Shown: positions 1-10,624 of the stretch, piece after piece
Layout of the letters: each line of letters opens with the position of its first letter
Position numbering within the stretch: position 1 is the stretch's first letter
Assembly: GCA_019022495.1 (NCBI GenBank)
Contig: JAFEKR010000001.1
Coordinates: forward strand, 2,046,001 to 2,110,000
From: Epichloe hybrida
Taxonomy: Eukaryota; Ascomycota; Sordariomycetes; Hypocreales; Clavicipitaceae
DNA: 64,000 bases
Direction of reading: 5' to 3'
Notes under the pieces: model-generated
Database searches by the model: none
Told to the model about the DNA's origin: nothing
The model's input: the letters and a program-made list of their open reading frames with translations, nothing else
Position numbers and translations under genes: made by a program

Positions 1-401
1 GGTAAGTTTTCCCGCAATACATTGGGAAGAGTCCGCAAGTCAGCCGTGTTGCTGATAACTGGAAAATAGGTTTCGTCTACTTTGCCTCGTACACCTACTT
101 CACCTCGACCTACTTCCAGTGGCTGCCTAATGCCGGCAACTGCGCTGGCGAGGAGTTTGCTGCTTTCTCTGGCATCGCTATTCTCAGCTCGTATTTGGTT
201 CTCTTCATCTCCTTCTACTTTGCCACTTACAAGAAGGGTGGCAGGAGCACTACTCGCAAGTCGCTCCGTCGAATGTCACAGGCTCCTCTTCCCGACCCTT
301 TGCATATCCAGGCTGCTGGCTCTGCGAACGGTCACGGCAACGGTGCTACCTCAACCGGGTCCAAGACAAATGGCTCCACTACGCGCTCCCGCAAGGCCTA
401 A
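1..401 (+). CDS. ELO-family fatty-acid elongase, 3' end only
   Basis: Last exon of an ELO/SUR4-type very-long-chain fatty-acid elongase, an ER membrane condensing enzyme that joins malonyl-CoA to an acyl-CoA. Base 1 is the last base of an upstream exon. An intron runs 2-69 (GTAAGT donor, branch-like GCTGATAAC, acceptor AATAG) and the exon continues 70-401, reading G-F-V-Y-F-A-S-Y and then QWLPNAGNCAGEEFA, a typical C-terminal elongase loop, followed by a hydrophobic span and a basic tail (KKGGRSTTRKS). The catalytic HxxHH box would lie upstream of the window, so the paralogue (ELO1, 2 or 3 type) cannot be told. The tail ends SRKA, which is not a clear KKxx ER signal. Family assignment is from remembered similarity; the frame and splice junction are seen directly. 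Confidence 0.8.
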
Positions 402-1040
402 GTACAAACTCGTCAGCCTTTAGTTCGGCCTAGAGGCGTTTGCGCAGCCTCAGGGCTGAGAGAGAAGAAGGACACAGTCAGACGCAACGACGCCGAGCTG
501 TTCTGGTTCGAGGGGGCAAGTTGCAAACCACCATTCAGGCTTCAATCACACATGCCCCCTGAAAATCACAAGCCTGGCATATACGACGCCCTAATTGTAC
601 AAAAGTTGAAGATTATTTATTCTTTCTTTTTTGGAGATACTAGGGGAACATGATATACGCGGATTAGGCGCTGGGCAGGCGTGGGGGATTTTTATCAACT
701 TCACGACGTGGTCGTCTCGGAGAGGAGAGACCTCACTAGTGTCTTTTTTTCCGGCGGTAATGATGGCAGGCGGCTGATTGATGACAACTCGCGCGTTTCA
801 CTTGGGTTTATGCGCGGCAGTTTCATGGCAGGGGTGGACAACTTCAGAAGGAGTATTTTGGCCGGATCGCTGACTGCTCGGCAGAGCAGCCAAGGTGCAT
901 GAAAGTTGTGACGGCGACGTCAAGCACCTTTGTTCTGTTCTGCCATGGTCCGTTTTACAACTGGTGCATCACAGCGTGCTCCCGGCTCGGAGCGCGCACA
1001 GCAACATGTAGAAAGGTGTAATGGGGTCATTTTGAGCAAC

Positions 1041-1042
1041 TG

Positions 1043-1073
<31 letters not shown>
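1041..1073. repeat. TGC triplet microsatellite
   Basis: Eleven successive triplets read TGC (one is TTG). The run lies in non-coding DNA between the elongase and F-box genes. Confidence 0.95.
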
Positions 1074-1675
1074 ACGTATGTGAATTATGTTTCTGTGAAT
1101 GTGTTCTCAGTCATGATGTGTATATCTCGAACGTCCGGGAGGTTCTGGCGCATGCGTGTAGACGGGCAATTCCTGAGTCGATTGGCGAGTGCGCTGGAGC
1201 TCTTGGTTGCGGAGCGGAGACGAATGCCAGAACAATAGCACTATGTAGAGGCGCAATCGCTCCGTAAAGAGGACAGGAATATTAGCTCCACGTCGATGCC
1301 TAAAGGATACTCGCGATGGAGTATTGAGTATCACAAAGGCTGCGAGGTGAGCACACTGGCAGATTGGGTGGCCCAAGGGCAAGCCGCGAGACGACTAGCC
1401 GCCGATCTGAACAATGAATCATCCACTTTGGCCAAGCAAGCGCCAAGTACGGATCAGCTATTAGATGGCGGTCGTCTTCCCCACACCAGCGAGGAAAGCT
1501 TGCCCCTGGCGTGACCACGCTTGACGTCAATGTTCGGTGCAATACGTATGTACGGATTAATGACTTCACGTCCTTCCTCCGGCGTGCAAGGAATTGATCA
1601 GACGAATAGAGGGGTATTAGGGATACGCCACAGCCGTGACAGGGCAAACTTTGGCTTCGGTCCAGCAGCCCAGCC

Positions 1676-1777
1676 GCCTTGGCCCAGCCGAGCCCAGCCC
1701 AACCCAACCTGGCCCAGCCCAGCCAGCCCAGCCCAGCAGCATAGCCCAGCAGCATAGCCCAGCAGCATAGCCCAGCA
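1676..1777. repeat. CCCAG-rich tandem repeat with 13-bp units
   Basis: An irregular series of CCCAG/CCCAAC pentamers is followed by three exact copies of the 13-mer CCCAGCAGCATAG (1732-1744, 1745-1757, 1758-1770) and a partial fourth copy to 1777. It is a non-coding minisatellite; copy number is likely to vary between strains. Confidence 0.9.
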
Positions 1778-2268
1778 GGGCTTCTCCTCGACTGGCGAGG
1801 AAGAGGAAGGAGCAAGTGGCGTTGGCCCGCCCCTCAGCCGCCGGGCAGCCGACAACTGCCAGAACTGCCAGCCTGTCACGGCAGGCCCTTCTGCCTTCTG
1901 CACTCGGGTGTGTGTGTGTTCAGGTGTGAGACAGAGACAGCACGGATCAAGAACGACAGGTCTCGACGCGAGGGGACAATGTCCAGAGGACGACAAAGGC
2001 CAACGGCATTCTACGTAGCATTCGAACTGTTGTTCAAGTCCTGCCTGTCCTTGCTCGACCTGACAAACCACACAAACCACCTCACCTTACCTGACTTCAC
2101 CTCTTCCCCTTCCTTTCCTTTTCTTTCTTTTTCCCGTTTGCACTTTTGGCAGATGTCATTCCGACACAGTACTTCGAACAGGCCAAACCCCTTCTTGACG
2201 CAGCGGGCACTCCTACGCCACCACGCGACAATCACATAATCACATTGGGGCTTCAGCAACAGTTCATC

Positions 2269-4285
2269 ATGAGATTGCCGTTTCGCAAGAAGGATAAGAA
2301 GAGAGACGGCAGGACATCACCTACCCCGGCTGAATTTCGACCCACGGGCGGGTTTGGTCCGGATGCCAACGCCTCTCCTCCATCCCGATCCTCCGCACAA
2401 CTTTTGGCCGCATTGCCGCCCAAGGTACTCGCGCGAATATTCACTTTTGTCTGCCCACATGCTTTGGACGAGAGCTACGAAACGTGCGAGGAGAGCGCCA
2501 ATGAAAAGGGATGCATGCTTTGTGATTTGCGGGACTTGTCGCGCTGTGTGCAGGTGAACCGGGCATGGAGGGGAACTGCCATTAAGATCTTGTAAGTCGG
2601 TTGCATTCTTTCATTCTTTTTCTTTCCATTTGTTCCCCTGCTTCGACCTCCCCTTTTTCCCAAGATCGCTATCAGCTCGGGCCAATCCTAAAGTTCACGA
2701 TACTAAAGCTTTCGAACATATAGGTACCATAGCGTTCGAATCGACCCAGTTCACTATTGCATGCTTGAGGCTTTTTTGGCAGAGCGGCGGAAGAAAACTT
2801 CGAGATTTGACAGAAATGGAATCCCTGAGGACCCAGCGCTTGCACGCCTGAGGCTCTTGCGACGAACTGTTCGAGACGACCCGACCAGGCTTGGCAAGAC
2901 GGTGCAGTTCCTCAAGACGCCTTACATGATTCGCGAGTCGTGTCATGTGGAATTAGCACAAACCATTGCCGTACTACCCAACTTGAAGTATGTCGACCTC
3001 CCAGAGGGCATGTTCTCCGATGAAACGGCGTATGCAACGCTGCGACTCGAAGTACAGGCGCGATGCCCTAATCTCCGCAAGACAACATACTTGGGTGGCT
3101 CAGAGCGCAGTTTTTCCACACTCATGTCTGGCCAGATCTGGCCGTACCTTGAAGTCTTGGAGTTGAGGCGACTGAAGGTTGACCCCAAAATTCTGAGAGG
3201 GGTGTTGACTTGTCTGACCAACCTCCGTGCTCTCAAAGTGGCCGAAACATATAGTCTGTCAGATGAGGTCCTGGCAGCTGATGAGAACCTGCCTCCTCTG
3301 CCCGCGGTCGAGGAGTTGGTGCTCAAGGATACACCAAGCCTTACATCAGTCGGACTGGTGGATTACTTGTCATTTTACGAAACTCAAAAGTCTCAAAGTC
3401 CTAACGCTAAAGGACACTGGGATCCAGCCCTGGAAATTGCAAGAAGTGCTGGCCATGGCCCCGTCACTCAAGACATTGGCAATCCAAGCTAAAGTCAAAG
3501 ACTCATTTCCATCGGGAGAAGGGGTTCAGCCCTTGGTGCACAAACGGATGAGAACACTTCGCTACGAGATATCTGCCAAGTCCTCGGCAGGGCCGTTTGC
3601 GACACAAGGGTATTACTCTTATCTTTCAAATTCTGTCTTATCTGGGGGTCTGCCCAGATTGCGCAGACTCTACGTACTTGATGAACAGTTCCCAGATCAA
3701 CTCCAGAACTTGCCGCCGCCACCGACGCCGACGTTTGCTGCTGGGCGAGTCCGTTCGGGATCGAATGCTTCAGCCCACAGCCCGCCTTCACTGCGCGTGT
3801 CTCCTCCGGGCAATGGGCCCTTATCCCCGAAATCGCACACGCGCCAAAACATGTCCAGCATTAGCAACCCCAACAGATTCAGCTCCAACAACCCCTTTGC
3901 CCAGATGGCCGGCAGGGGAGGTCCAGGGTCAGGGCTGCCACCTATCCAGACCTTGGAGGTCTTCACCAAGAGCGATGAGTTTGGCAAGTGGAACTTTGCT
4001 CGGATAGACTCGTACATGGGATCGGCTGCCGCCGCGCCGCGCAGACCAAACAGCAGCTACGGGTTGGCAGCAGATGTTGCAGGACAAGGATGGGATCGCG
4101 GCGAAGCGCGACGCAGCATCATGATCAGCAATGGCACAGGCGGGTTCTTGCCCTTGCCCGGTGGTGAGGGGGCACAGGAAGCATTTTCACTCGGATCCGT
4201 ACCGGTACCGCCGGGTGGTCCAGATACCACGCGACCTCGGAGTAGTGGAGGCGATAGAAATCGAGCGATGTGGAACAGGGTGTAG
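2269..4285 (+). CDS. F-box / leucine-rich protein, reading frame broken near 3373-3390
   Basis: Likely substrate adaptor of an SCF ubiquitin ligase. The start is taken at 2269 (MRLPFRKKDKKRDGR); an in-frame codon further upstream lies in leader-like sequence. Exon 1 is 2269-2591, the intron 2592-2723 (GTAAGT..ATAG), and exon 2 begins at 2724. Residues about 46-107 (SSAQLLAALPPKVLARIF.. CVQVNRAWRG) match an F-box; further on come leucine-rich segments (LKYVDLPEG, LEVLELRRLKVD, LRALKVAETYSL, VEELVLKDTPSLTSVG). Coding then switches from frame 1 to frame 2 between about 3373 and 3390: the first frame ends in unrelated sequence, while the second continues as SLKVLTLKDTGIQPWKLQEV, which is clearly the same LRR series. 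One surplus base in TTTT (3373-3376) or AAAA (3386-3389) would explain it; no intron with acceptable borders spans the point. The C-terminal third is low complexity (Pro/Ser/Gly) and ends at 4285. Confidence 0.75.
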
Positions 4286-4972
4286 GAGACGAATCGTGTT
4301 GGAAAGGGCATTGATGATGAGCAAGCAAGAGAGAAAGAACAAGAGCAAGAGCAAGAGCAAGCAAGCAAGCAAGCAAGCGGAACAAGGAATCACTGGGAGA
4401 GCCGTTGGAGCATGGGGGGTAATGATGATTTTGTTAACATGTGGCTATATCAGAATGACCGGTGGGATTGTCGAATTCATAGGCCACGTGAAGGATGGTA
4501 TGAACTTGTCACAGTACATACGCATCCATGGGAACATGATTTATTGAGTTCATTACTGGGTGAAGTCCCCAAGACTTGTTCATATAACGCCACATTGCGT
4601 GCGTCATGCCACGAGTCCAGGAAGCGTATACTGATTGCAAGCGAGAACGGCTACTAGAACATGATTCGAGCGTAGACACATTACATCGTGAATATACTAA
4701 CAGATCGGGCATGCCCCTCGCGGTTAGCACAGGAGCGTCCACCCCAAAATCACACGAGGATAATAACCCATGACTATCTGAATAGATGCAAAGTATGAGC
4801 GCAAACCCAGCACGCTTGCGGTGGGGGCTTGGCAGCAGGGATTATCAGCAAATAAGAGGCGCACATATGTACTTTCTTCAGCGCTGGTATGTATTACATG
4901 TATGTCCCCATCCCCCATCCCCCAATCTTTGCAGAGTAATACAGGGATCGTGATTATCCCGTCTTGTTATAA

Positions 4973-4995
4973 TACTCCGTACGGAGTACGGAGTA
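4973..4995. repeat. TACTCCGTACGGAGTA palindrome with an extra half copy
   Basis: A perfect 16-bp palindrome (4973-4988) is followed directly by another CGGAGTA. The half-site TACGGAGTA recurs in many non-coding places in the window. Function unknown. Confidence 0.9.
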
Positions 4996-5162
4996 CAATT
5001 TCAATCTCAACTTTAACACGCTCTCCAGGCCCCTCACCCGTGACGCGCCGTGACGCGCCGCACTGGAATGCGCGTGGACGAGTTCAGCCTTGGCACAAAT
5101 GGTATTTGGATCCTCGTTAATTGAACCCTGCTGAGGAAATTCATGCTACTAGTCATTGGGAT

Positions 5163-5164
<2 letters not shown>

Positions 5165-5193
<29 letters not shown>
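5165..5193. repeat. 29-bp T homopolymer
   Basis: An uninterrupted T run in non-coding DNA, followed within 4 bp by two imperfect ACTCCGT half-sites (5197-5215). Confidence 0.95.
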
Positions 5194-5880
5194 CCCTACT
5201 CCGTGCCACTCCGTATGAATCTACGTGTAGTTTTTTGTAATGAAATCGATCGGTGGTTTCACGGTTACACTTTGCATGAAGGAGACCACTGAAACTTTGG
5301 ATTTAGACTGAGACCCCGTTTCTGGACGCGTAATTTTTCATTCCTGGGCACAGTTCATGGGGACACCAGAGGTTGTTGGTGGCGGAACAAAGTACATGTA
5401 GATCTGCGTACGGCGCGACGGTCGGGGGATGACGATTTCCTTGCTTCCTGGTATGGACAGGATTCACAGGATAGACACCACTTGGCGTCCCATCCGTGAG
5501 TTAGACGGTACCGAAGTGGGATGGGTGTCGGAACCTATGCGATATGTACAACGTGCATACAAAACGGTGGCATGACTTGTTGGTGATAGAATACAGAGAG
5601 TATATGTCCACCATCCAGCCAGCCAGCAGCCAGCCAGCAGCCAGCACAACATGATGATGCTGATTCCCGCGGCTGGGAACGGGTGGCTGGGGGTTTTGTC
5701 GCGCCAATCCGGAACTTTATTACCAGCTGTGGATACCCCGTGCCCGCCCCACAAAGAACGGAAAAGGGGGGGGGGGGAAGAAAAAAAAAAGTGCTGCTAT
5801 ATCGGGAAGTGTGGATCCCATATTACATACCAGCCACGCTTTGCTACAAAGCCAGGGCAGGGCAGAGATATGACACCAGA

Positions 5881-5896
5881 TAATCCGTACGGAGTA
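5881..5896. repeat. TAATCCGTACGGAGTA near-palindrome
   Basis: A 16-bp site with one mismatch to the full palindrome TACTCCGTACGGAGTA. Another half-site, TACGGATTA, lies 28 bp further on at 5924-5932. Confidence 0.85.
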
Positions 5897-6036
5897 TATG
5901 GATGGATGGATGATTGAGTTGACTACGGATTAGATTTGAACAAGTGGCAATGCTTTGTTGCAGCTAGACTTGTACAATCGAGCGATAACCTTGTCCATGG
6001 TCTCATGTTGCCGTGATAAGCCCCGCCCACTCACAA

Positions 6037-6078
6037 TGTGCGTGTGTGCGTGTGTGCGTGCGTGCGTGCGTGCGTGCA
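6037..6078. repeat. GTGC/GTGT microsatellite
   Basis: An alternating purine-pyrimidine tract (TGTGCGTGTGTGCG.. then repeated CGTG) in non-coding DNA; such tracts can adopt Z-DNA. Confidence 0.9.
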
Positions 6079-7348
6079 GTTCCGATAGCAAAGGTGGGGC
6101 AGGGCACGTTTTTGGGCCATGATGTAACGAATCTACTCTGAAACCACACAGCACAGACTTGATAAATATGTACGTTGACTTACGCGGAAGCAACAATCAA
6201 TCGTGACGACAAAACCAGAACCCACCCGTGCCATTCTCGATATGTAGTATGTATGTATGCACGATGCTGCACCAGCGCACAGACCTAAAAAAAAAAAATC
6301 GCCGACTCTCGGACCTGTTCTCTGCGACCGACAGGGCGGTATGTTGTGTTTGATGACTGTTCATGGCCCCTTTTCATAAGGGAGAGCGGCGACGGGATGA
6401 ACTACACAGGGCAGACAGACCCCTTTGTGAGGAGCAGCACACCATTCTTAATGCGCTCAATGGTCTTCATGGCATTCAGAGACAATCGGACCAGGGCGGC
6501 TTTAGTTCATCGAATTTGCCCATCGTCGTGCCGCACTGTGACTTGTCTTGTCTGAACCAACCTGTACGGAGAAAATCCGAGCGTGGAATCCTCTGTAAAC
6601 GAACCATCGATTTACTTTGAACCGACGTTGCAAGCTTGTCAGACGAGACAGATCACACAGATCACACTTTCCATACGTAAAAAAAAAAAAAAAAAAAAGT
6701 GCACAGCAATTCGTCCTCATGAGCCCCAATGAGCCGCGATTGAGCCTGAAAAGTCGGTCTGGTCTCATTGACAAGATGCGTGTGAAGGGGTCATCAGGGT
6801 TCAAGCTGTGATTCGTGGAAAGCCGATTTGAACGGGGTGGACCCAATGTCGCCTTGGCAATTCCTTGGTGGTGTGGGTGTTTTTGGGGGGGGGGAGGGGT
6901 TTTGCCATCTGCCCTGCCACTCACTTTAATATGCATACATATTGGCAACTTCTCACCAGCTCATCAGCGTCACCAGCGCGATAAGGTTGGCCGAGGCGGG
7001 CAAAAGAAGGACAGGACCAGCCTCCGGTCAGTGGTTGGTAGCTGCCATTGATGATGATGCGGCTGCTGGACATTTTTCCCACGCAAATGTCTGCGTACAT
7101 GCTCCGTACATACGTGGACATTAACACATGATCCCCTCGACAAGTGGTGAGGCCTCAGGCATGTCACGAATGATTGATTCTACACGAACTACTCCGCAAT
7201 AGTACATAGCTCGACTTGCAATGTACCCAGTGCGCCTTGGCTCAACTAGCACGGTAGCCATCCCACCGCAGTCTCGTGTTGTCCATGGCATCCCTGCTCA
7301 TGGCACCATGGGTATATGGGTACATGGGTAATGGGATGAAGTGCCTAG

Positions 7349-7364
7349 TACGGATTACGGAGTA
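7349..7364. repeat. tandem TACGGATTA / TACGGAGTA half-sites
   Basis: Two half-sites in direct orientation share their TA, giving TACGGATTACGGAGTA. The site lies about 620 bp upstream of the Ser-rich protein start. Confidence 0.85.
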
Positions 7365-7921
7365 AATATGTAGTGCCTTAGTCCTTAGTCGGCTATGTTC
7401 ATCCATATCCATATCTCGTCAGCGTCAGGGCCTCCCACGCCTTCTCTTCATGCCATGCCATTGTGTCTGTGACCATTCCATTCCCATACATCTGGGGACT
7501 CGGGGCCGGACACAGTTGAAACATTCCTCTGCCCTTCCCTTTGTCCCTCATTATTGAATTCCTTTCCCTTGCTACAACGGCAACGACACACTTACGCACG
7601 CATTTCCACCGCCGTCCATCCGTCCGGTCGTTCCTCCCACGTCCTGCGTCTGCGTCTTTTTGTTCTCTGCTACCGAGTTACTCGAACCAGTTTTTCTCTC
7701 GCCTACGTACTCGGTATACATTGTCTCTATACGAGTAAATTCAGAGAATCGACAGACTATACCAAGCAATCCGATTAGAGACCTCCAAACAACGAGGGCC
7801 TTGACATTCCATTCTAAAACCGGGCACGGGCAGGTTTGTTCCTACGCCCGCCCCTTTTCGTCGTCTCAACACTCTACAACTTTCCGTGTCTCACGGTCTA
7901 CTCCTCGGAGTTGACTTTTGA

Positions 7922-7944
7922 AACACACACACACACACACACAC
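7922..7944. repeat. CA dinucleotide repeat
   Basis: About 11 CA units in the probable leader of the downstream gene, 44 bp before its ATG. A TACTCCGTA half-site follows at 7968-7976. Confidence 0.9.
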
Positions 7945-7987
7945 TTCTCTCATTCAAACATTCACAATACTCCGTACACCGTTGGTC

Positions 7988-9295
7988 ATGTCGCTACCAG
8001 AACCAGGACAGCCTAGGCATCGCGCGGGCTCCATTCCAGTCCAGCAGCCCATCTCGGATGGTCCTGCCAACGGCCAATCCCTGTCAGACATGATTTATAG
8101 AGGAGGCTCCCTCTGCTCCTGCACTACTTCGTCCTCATCATCCGCATCCTCGACGTTGACCTCTGAATCCGACTCACTTTCTCGGCCTTCCACCAAAGAC
8201 CAGTCTCGCCTCTCACAGAGCCCAAGCCGACGTGACAATAACGCGCAAGACCAACAGGATCAGCATTTGAGCAGCGACAAGACCAGCAGCACTACTAGCA
8301 GCGTCAATAGCAGCAACAGTAGCACGCACGAAAACTTGGGATCAAAACCACACGACAACGACATGCTGTCAGTCGACAACAGCAGCAGCAGCAGCAGCAG
8401 CAGGAGGAGCGGCACCATCAGCCTCGCCGCTGCCACTGGCGAGGCCCCCATGCTGCCTACCAGGAGTGCGCGGCGTGCTTCGCGACTCATCACGCCCATT
8501 CCTCCAAAGAAGACGGCTAGCGATGAGCGACCCATGCTGCCACATGCTGCACCTCACCAAATCTACCTCTCTTCAGAAGAGGATGCATCTTCCTCAGCAG
8601 ATGACTTCTCTGACTCTGAGGAGGAGCTAGAATCAGACAGCCAGCCATCACAGAGAATCAAAGACACGGCCCGCATGGTGGCGGTTATCTTCTATGGCAA
8701 GCCATCTATTGTCACACTGTCTCCACGGAGGTCGATTTCGCCAAGTTCGAGCAATGGCCAACAAACTGGCGCCGGTATCCTTCGAACACTGACCGAGCCT
8801 GCCCTGAGCCGCCCTCGATCTGTCTCGTCCACTTCCTCTACAACCACCTTGAATCACCCACCTCGATCGAGCAGCATGATGACAGCTGGCTTCGGGAAGA
8901 AGCGACCGGGATTTCTGCACATTGACCCGCATGCCAAAGGCAACGATGCCAACCACGAAACTGCCCGTACGCCCAAGACGCCAACTACCATGCTTCGAAA
9001 GACGCTGAATCTGGTCAAAAAGCGTAGCAAGCAGAACCTGCACCAGAGCGAAAGCCTCATCACACCCATGGAACAAGTGGGCGAAGTAGAAGAAGAGGAG
9101 GAGGACGACCCTCGGGAAAGCATCTGCCTGGAATCCCCTACGCTGTCTTCTGTCAGTCATCAAGACATTGTCAAGGGCGCCAAGAGAAATGCCTCTCTCT
9201 CGGTACCACGAAGCGAAGTATCGACTCCAAAGTCACCCAAGAATCGGTTCCGAACAGGGTTGTCGTTGACCCGACAAAGGAGTGTCAGGGCATGA
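7988..9295 (+). CDS. hypothetical Ser-rich disordered protein (435 aa)
   Basis: Single-exon frame from ATG 7988 (MSLPEPGQPRHRAG) to 9295; I do not recognise a named family. About a quarter of the residues are serine, with several poly-Ser tracts (one coded by AGC repeats around 8383-8402), an acidic stretch (SSEEDASSSADDFSDSEEELESD) and a second acidic tract (EVEEEEEDD). The only compact-looking part is about residues 210-250 (RIKDTARMVAVIFYGKPSIVTL), which could be a short conserved motif. Basic segments such as KKRSKQNLH and many SP/TP dipeptides suggest phosphorylation and a regulatory or scaffold role, but that is inference. There is no signal peptide or membrane span. Codon use and length support a real gene. 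Confidence 0.7.
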   Translation: MSLPEPGQPRHRAGSIPVQQPISDGPANGQSLSDMIYRGGSLCSCTTSSSSSASSTLTSESDSLSRPSTKDQSRLSQSPSRRDNNAQDQQDQHLSSDKTSSTTSSVNSSNSSTHENLGSKPHDNDMLSVDNSSSSSSSRRSGTISLAAATGEAPMLPTRSARRASRLITPIPPKKTASDERPMLPHAAPHQIYLSSEEDASSSADDFSDSEEELESDSQPSQRIKDTARMVAVIFYGKPSIVTLSPRRSISPSSSNGQQTGAGILRTLTEPALSRPRSVSSTSSTTTLNHPPRSSSMMTAGFGKKRPGFLHIDPHAKGNDANHETARTPKTPTTMLRKTLNLVKKRSKQNLHQSESLITPMEQVGEVEEEEEDDPRESICLESPTLSSVSHQDIVKGAKRNASLSVPRSEVSTPKSPKNRFRTGLSLTRQRSVRA

Positions 9296-10624
9296 GCGAC
9301 TTGACGCCGTATGGACGATTTAATTCGTCGCCACACAATCTGTTGATTACGACTAATGACACGACTATTGTCCTCGGTTGTCCTCACATCACAATCTTGC
9401 GGCAGAGTTTGACTTTATGGCACGGCGTATTACTATTATTACCAAGACGGGGAGAACCTAGCGGAGCTACGTTTGGGGGGGGGCTATTGTCTATGGCGCA
9501 CTGGGGGTAAGCTAATGTCCTGTTATGTGGACGAGTATATATTATCATGGGAGGATAAAACGGGTTCTTGTGGTATGGCGTTATGGGATGGAACATGTTT
9601 GGGGAATGCCAAGCAAGACTGGAAGACCAAAAACTGGACGACCAGGGTAACACACTGACTGTAGGGGACGAATACGTCTACAGAGCTAGTTAGAAGTTTC
9701 AAGGAATCAGAGAATATAATTTATCCCTTGTCACTGAAACTTTCGAGTCTGATTATCATATCATCCGTACAAGACAGACAGAACACGTTGCAAGCCAAGC
9801 ACGTGTCTCTGTCTCTTTTGGGTGACGTGAAATGTTGTTGCGTGAGACCAGGTTCATTTCTGCGCCGTCGTGGCAACGACTGCACGTTTTTAACCAATGG
9901 AAAGAGCCGGCAACAGCCATCTCTGTAGCGACCGTTGAGGAAGGATTTATGTACTTCAACATGGCTGCGTACTCTGTACACGCATGAGAGATAAATCTGC
10001 TCCGAGGTGATGCGGTGTTCGAGAAAGACATGCATATGTGCATGTTGCATGTTGTACATATGTTGCATGTTGCATGTTGCATGTGCATTTGCATGTGCAT
10101 TTGCATGTGGGGAGAACAAGGCGCCAACGCAAACTTGATTCGCCGGGAAGGCCATGGGTTCGGTTCCGCAAGGATTCTGCTTGATTGTTTTGTCCTCGGC
10201 GGAATTTATCCAGAAAACCTGTCTCGTCTCGTCCTCGTTCTCGCACGGTAGGCGAAGAGAGAGCAATGGCGATGAACGGTCTTGACATAGCGTTACATTG
10301 AACTTCATTCTGCGTCTAATTATTTCAAGAAACGTTTGTTGCCTTCTGAAGGAGTTCGTCTTCAACACACCTCTCAGCCTTGTCCATGCTCCCTACCGTG
10401 ATTGGCTTCCTCGCGCCTATACAATCCCCGCTGTGGATCCCTGCTGCAAGGCTGAGTATGGCTCCCAGTTTTTTTTTCTGGAAAGTGCTGCTTCACTCGA
10501 TGTCGGCGTTTTATCGACAAGCATTGTATGTATGCAGTATTGCGCGCTTCTCAATAAGTTTTTTTTTTTCCTCAGTCCAGTCGCCACGAGATCAACATAC
10601 CTGCGACAGCACTCGTCATCGAAG
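9296..10624. other. non-coding interval between Ser-rich gene and YTM1
   Basis: No supportable gene was seen. It contains a GCATGT tandem repeat; the last 250 bp before the YTM1 start are pyrimidine-rich with two T runs (about 10471-10478 and 10560-10569), as expected for a promoter or leader. Confidence 0.6.
10028..10109. repeat. GCATGT-type tandem repeat
   Basis: Repeated ATGTTGCATG/TGCATTTGCATG units, about 6-12 bp each, with many GCATGC-like palindromic cores. Non-coding. Confidence 0.85.

Larger units (their letters stand above)
402..2268. other. non-coding interval, 3' UTR of elongase and promoter of F-box gene
   Basis: No reading frame here looks like a protein family or has a plausible splice pattern; the short frames overlap on both strands. 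It holds a TGC triplet run, a CCCAG-rich tandem repeat and, near 1551, one copy of the TACGGATTA motif that recurs across this window. Pyrimidine-rich sequence at about 2090-2150 (CTTTCCTTTTC-like) is probably the core promoter or 5' UTR of the downstream F-box gene. Confidence 0.6.
4286..7987. other. 3.7 kb non-coding interval rich in simple repeats
   Basis: No frame with recognisable domains or splice structure was found on either strand. The interval contains an AGCAAGC tract (about 4339-4378), a 29-T run, a GTGC/GTGT tract, A runs (about 6680-6698), G runs (about 5767-5778 and 6884-6893), and at least five copies of the TACGGAGTA/TACGGATTA motif. The last 400 bp (about 7550-7987), CT-rich and ending in a CA run, are probably the leader of the Ser-rich protein gene. 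A long non-coding RNA or very small gene cannot be excluded. Confidence 0.6.

Noticed and set aside
10028..10109. Possible structured RNA or regulatory array in the GCATGT repeat
   Set aside because: Units are irregular and low complexity; a simple tandem repeat explains it.
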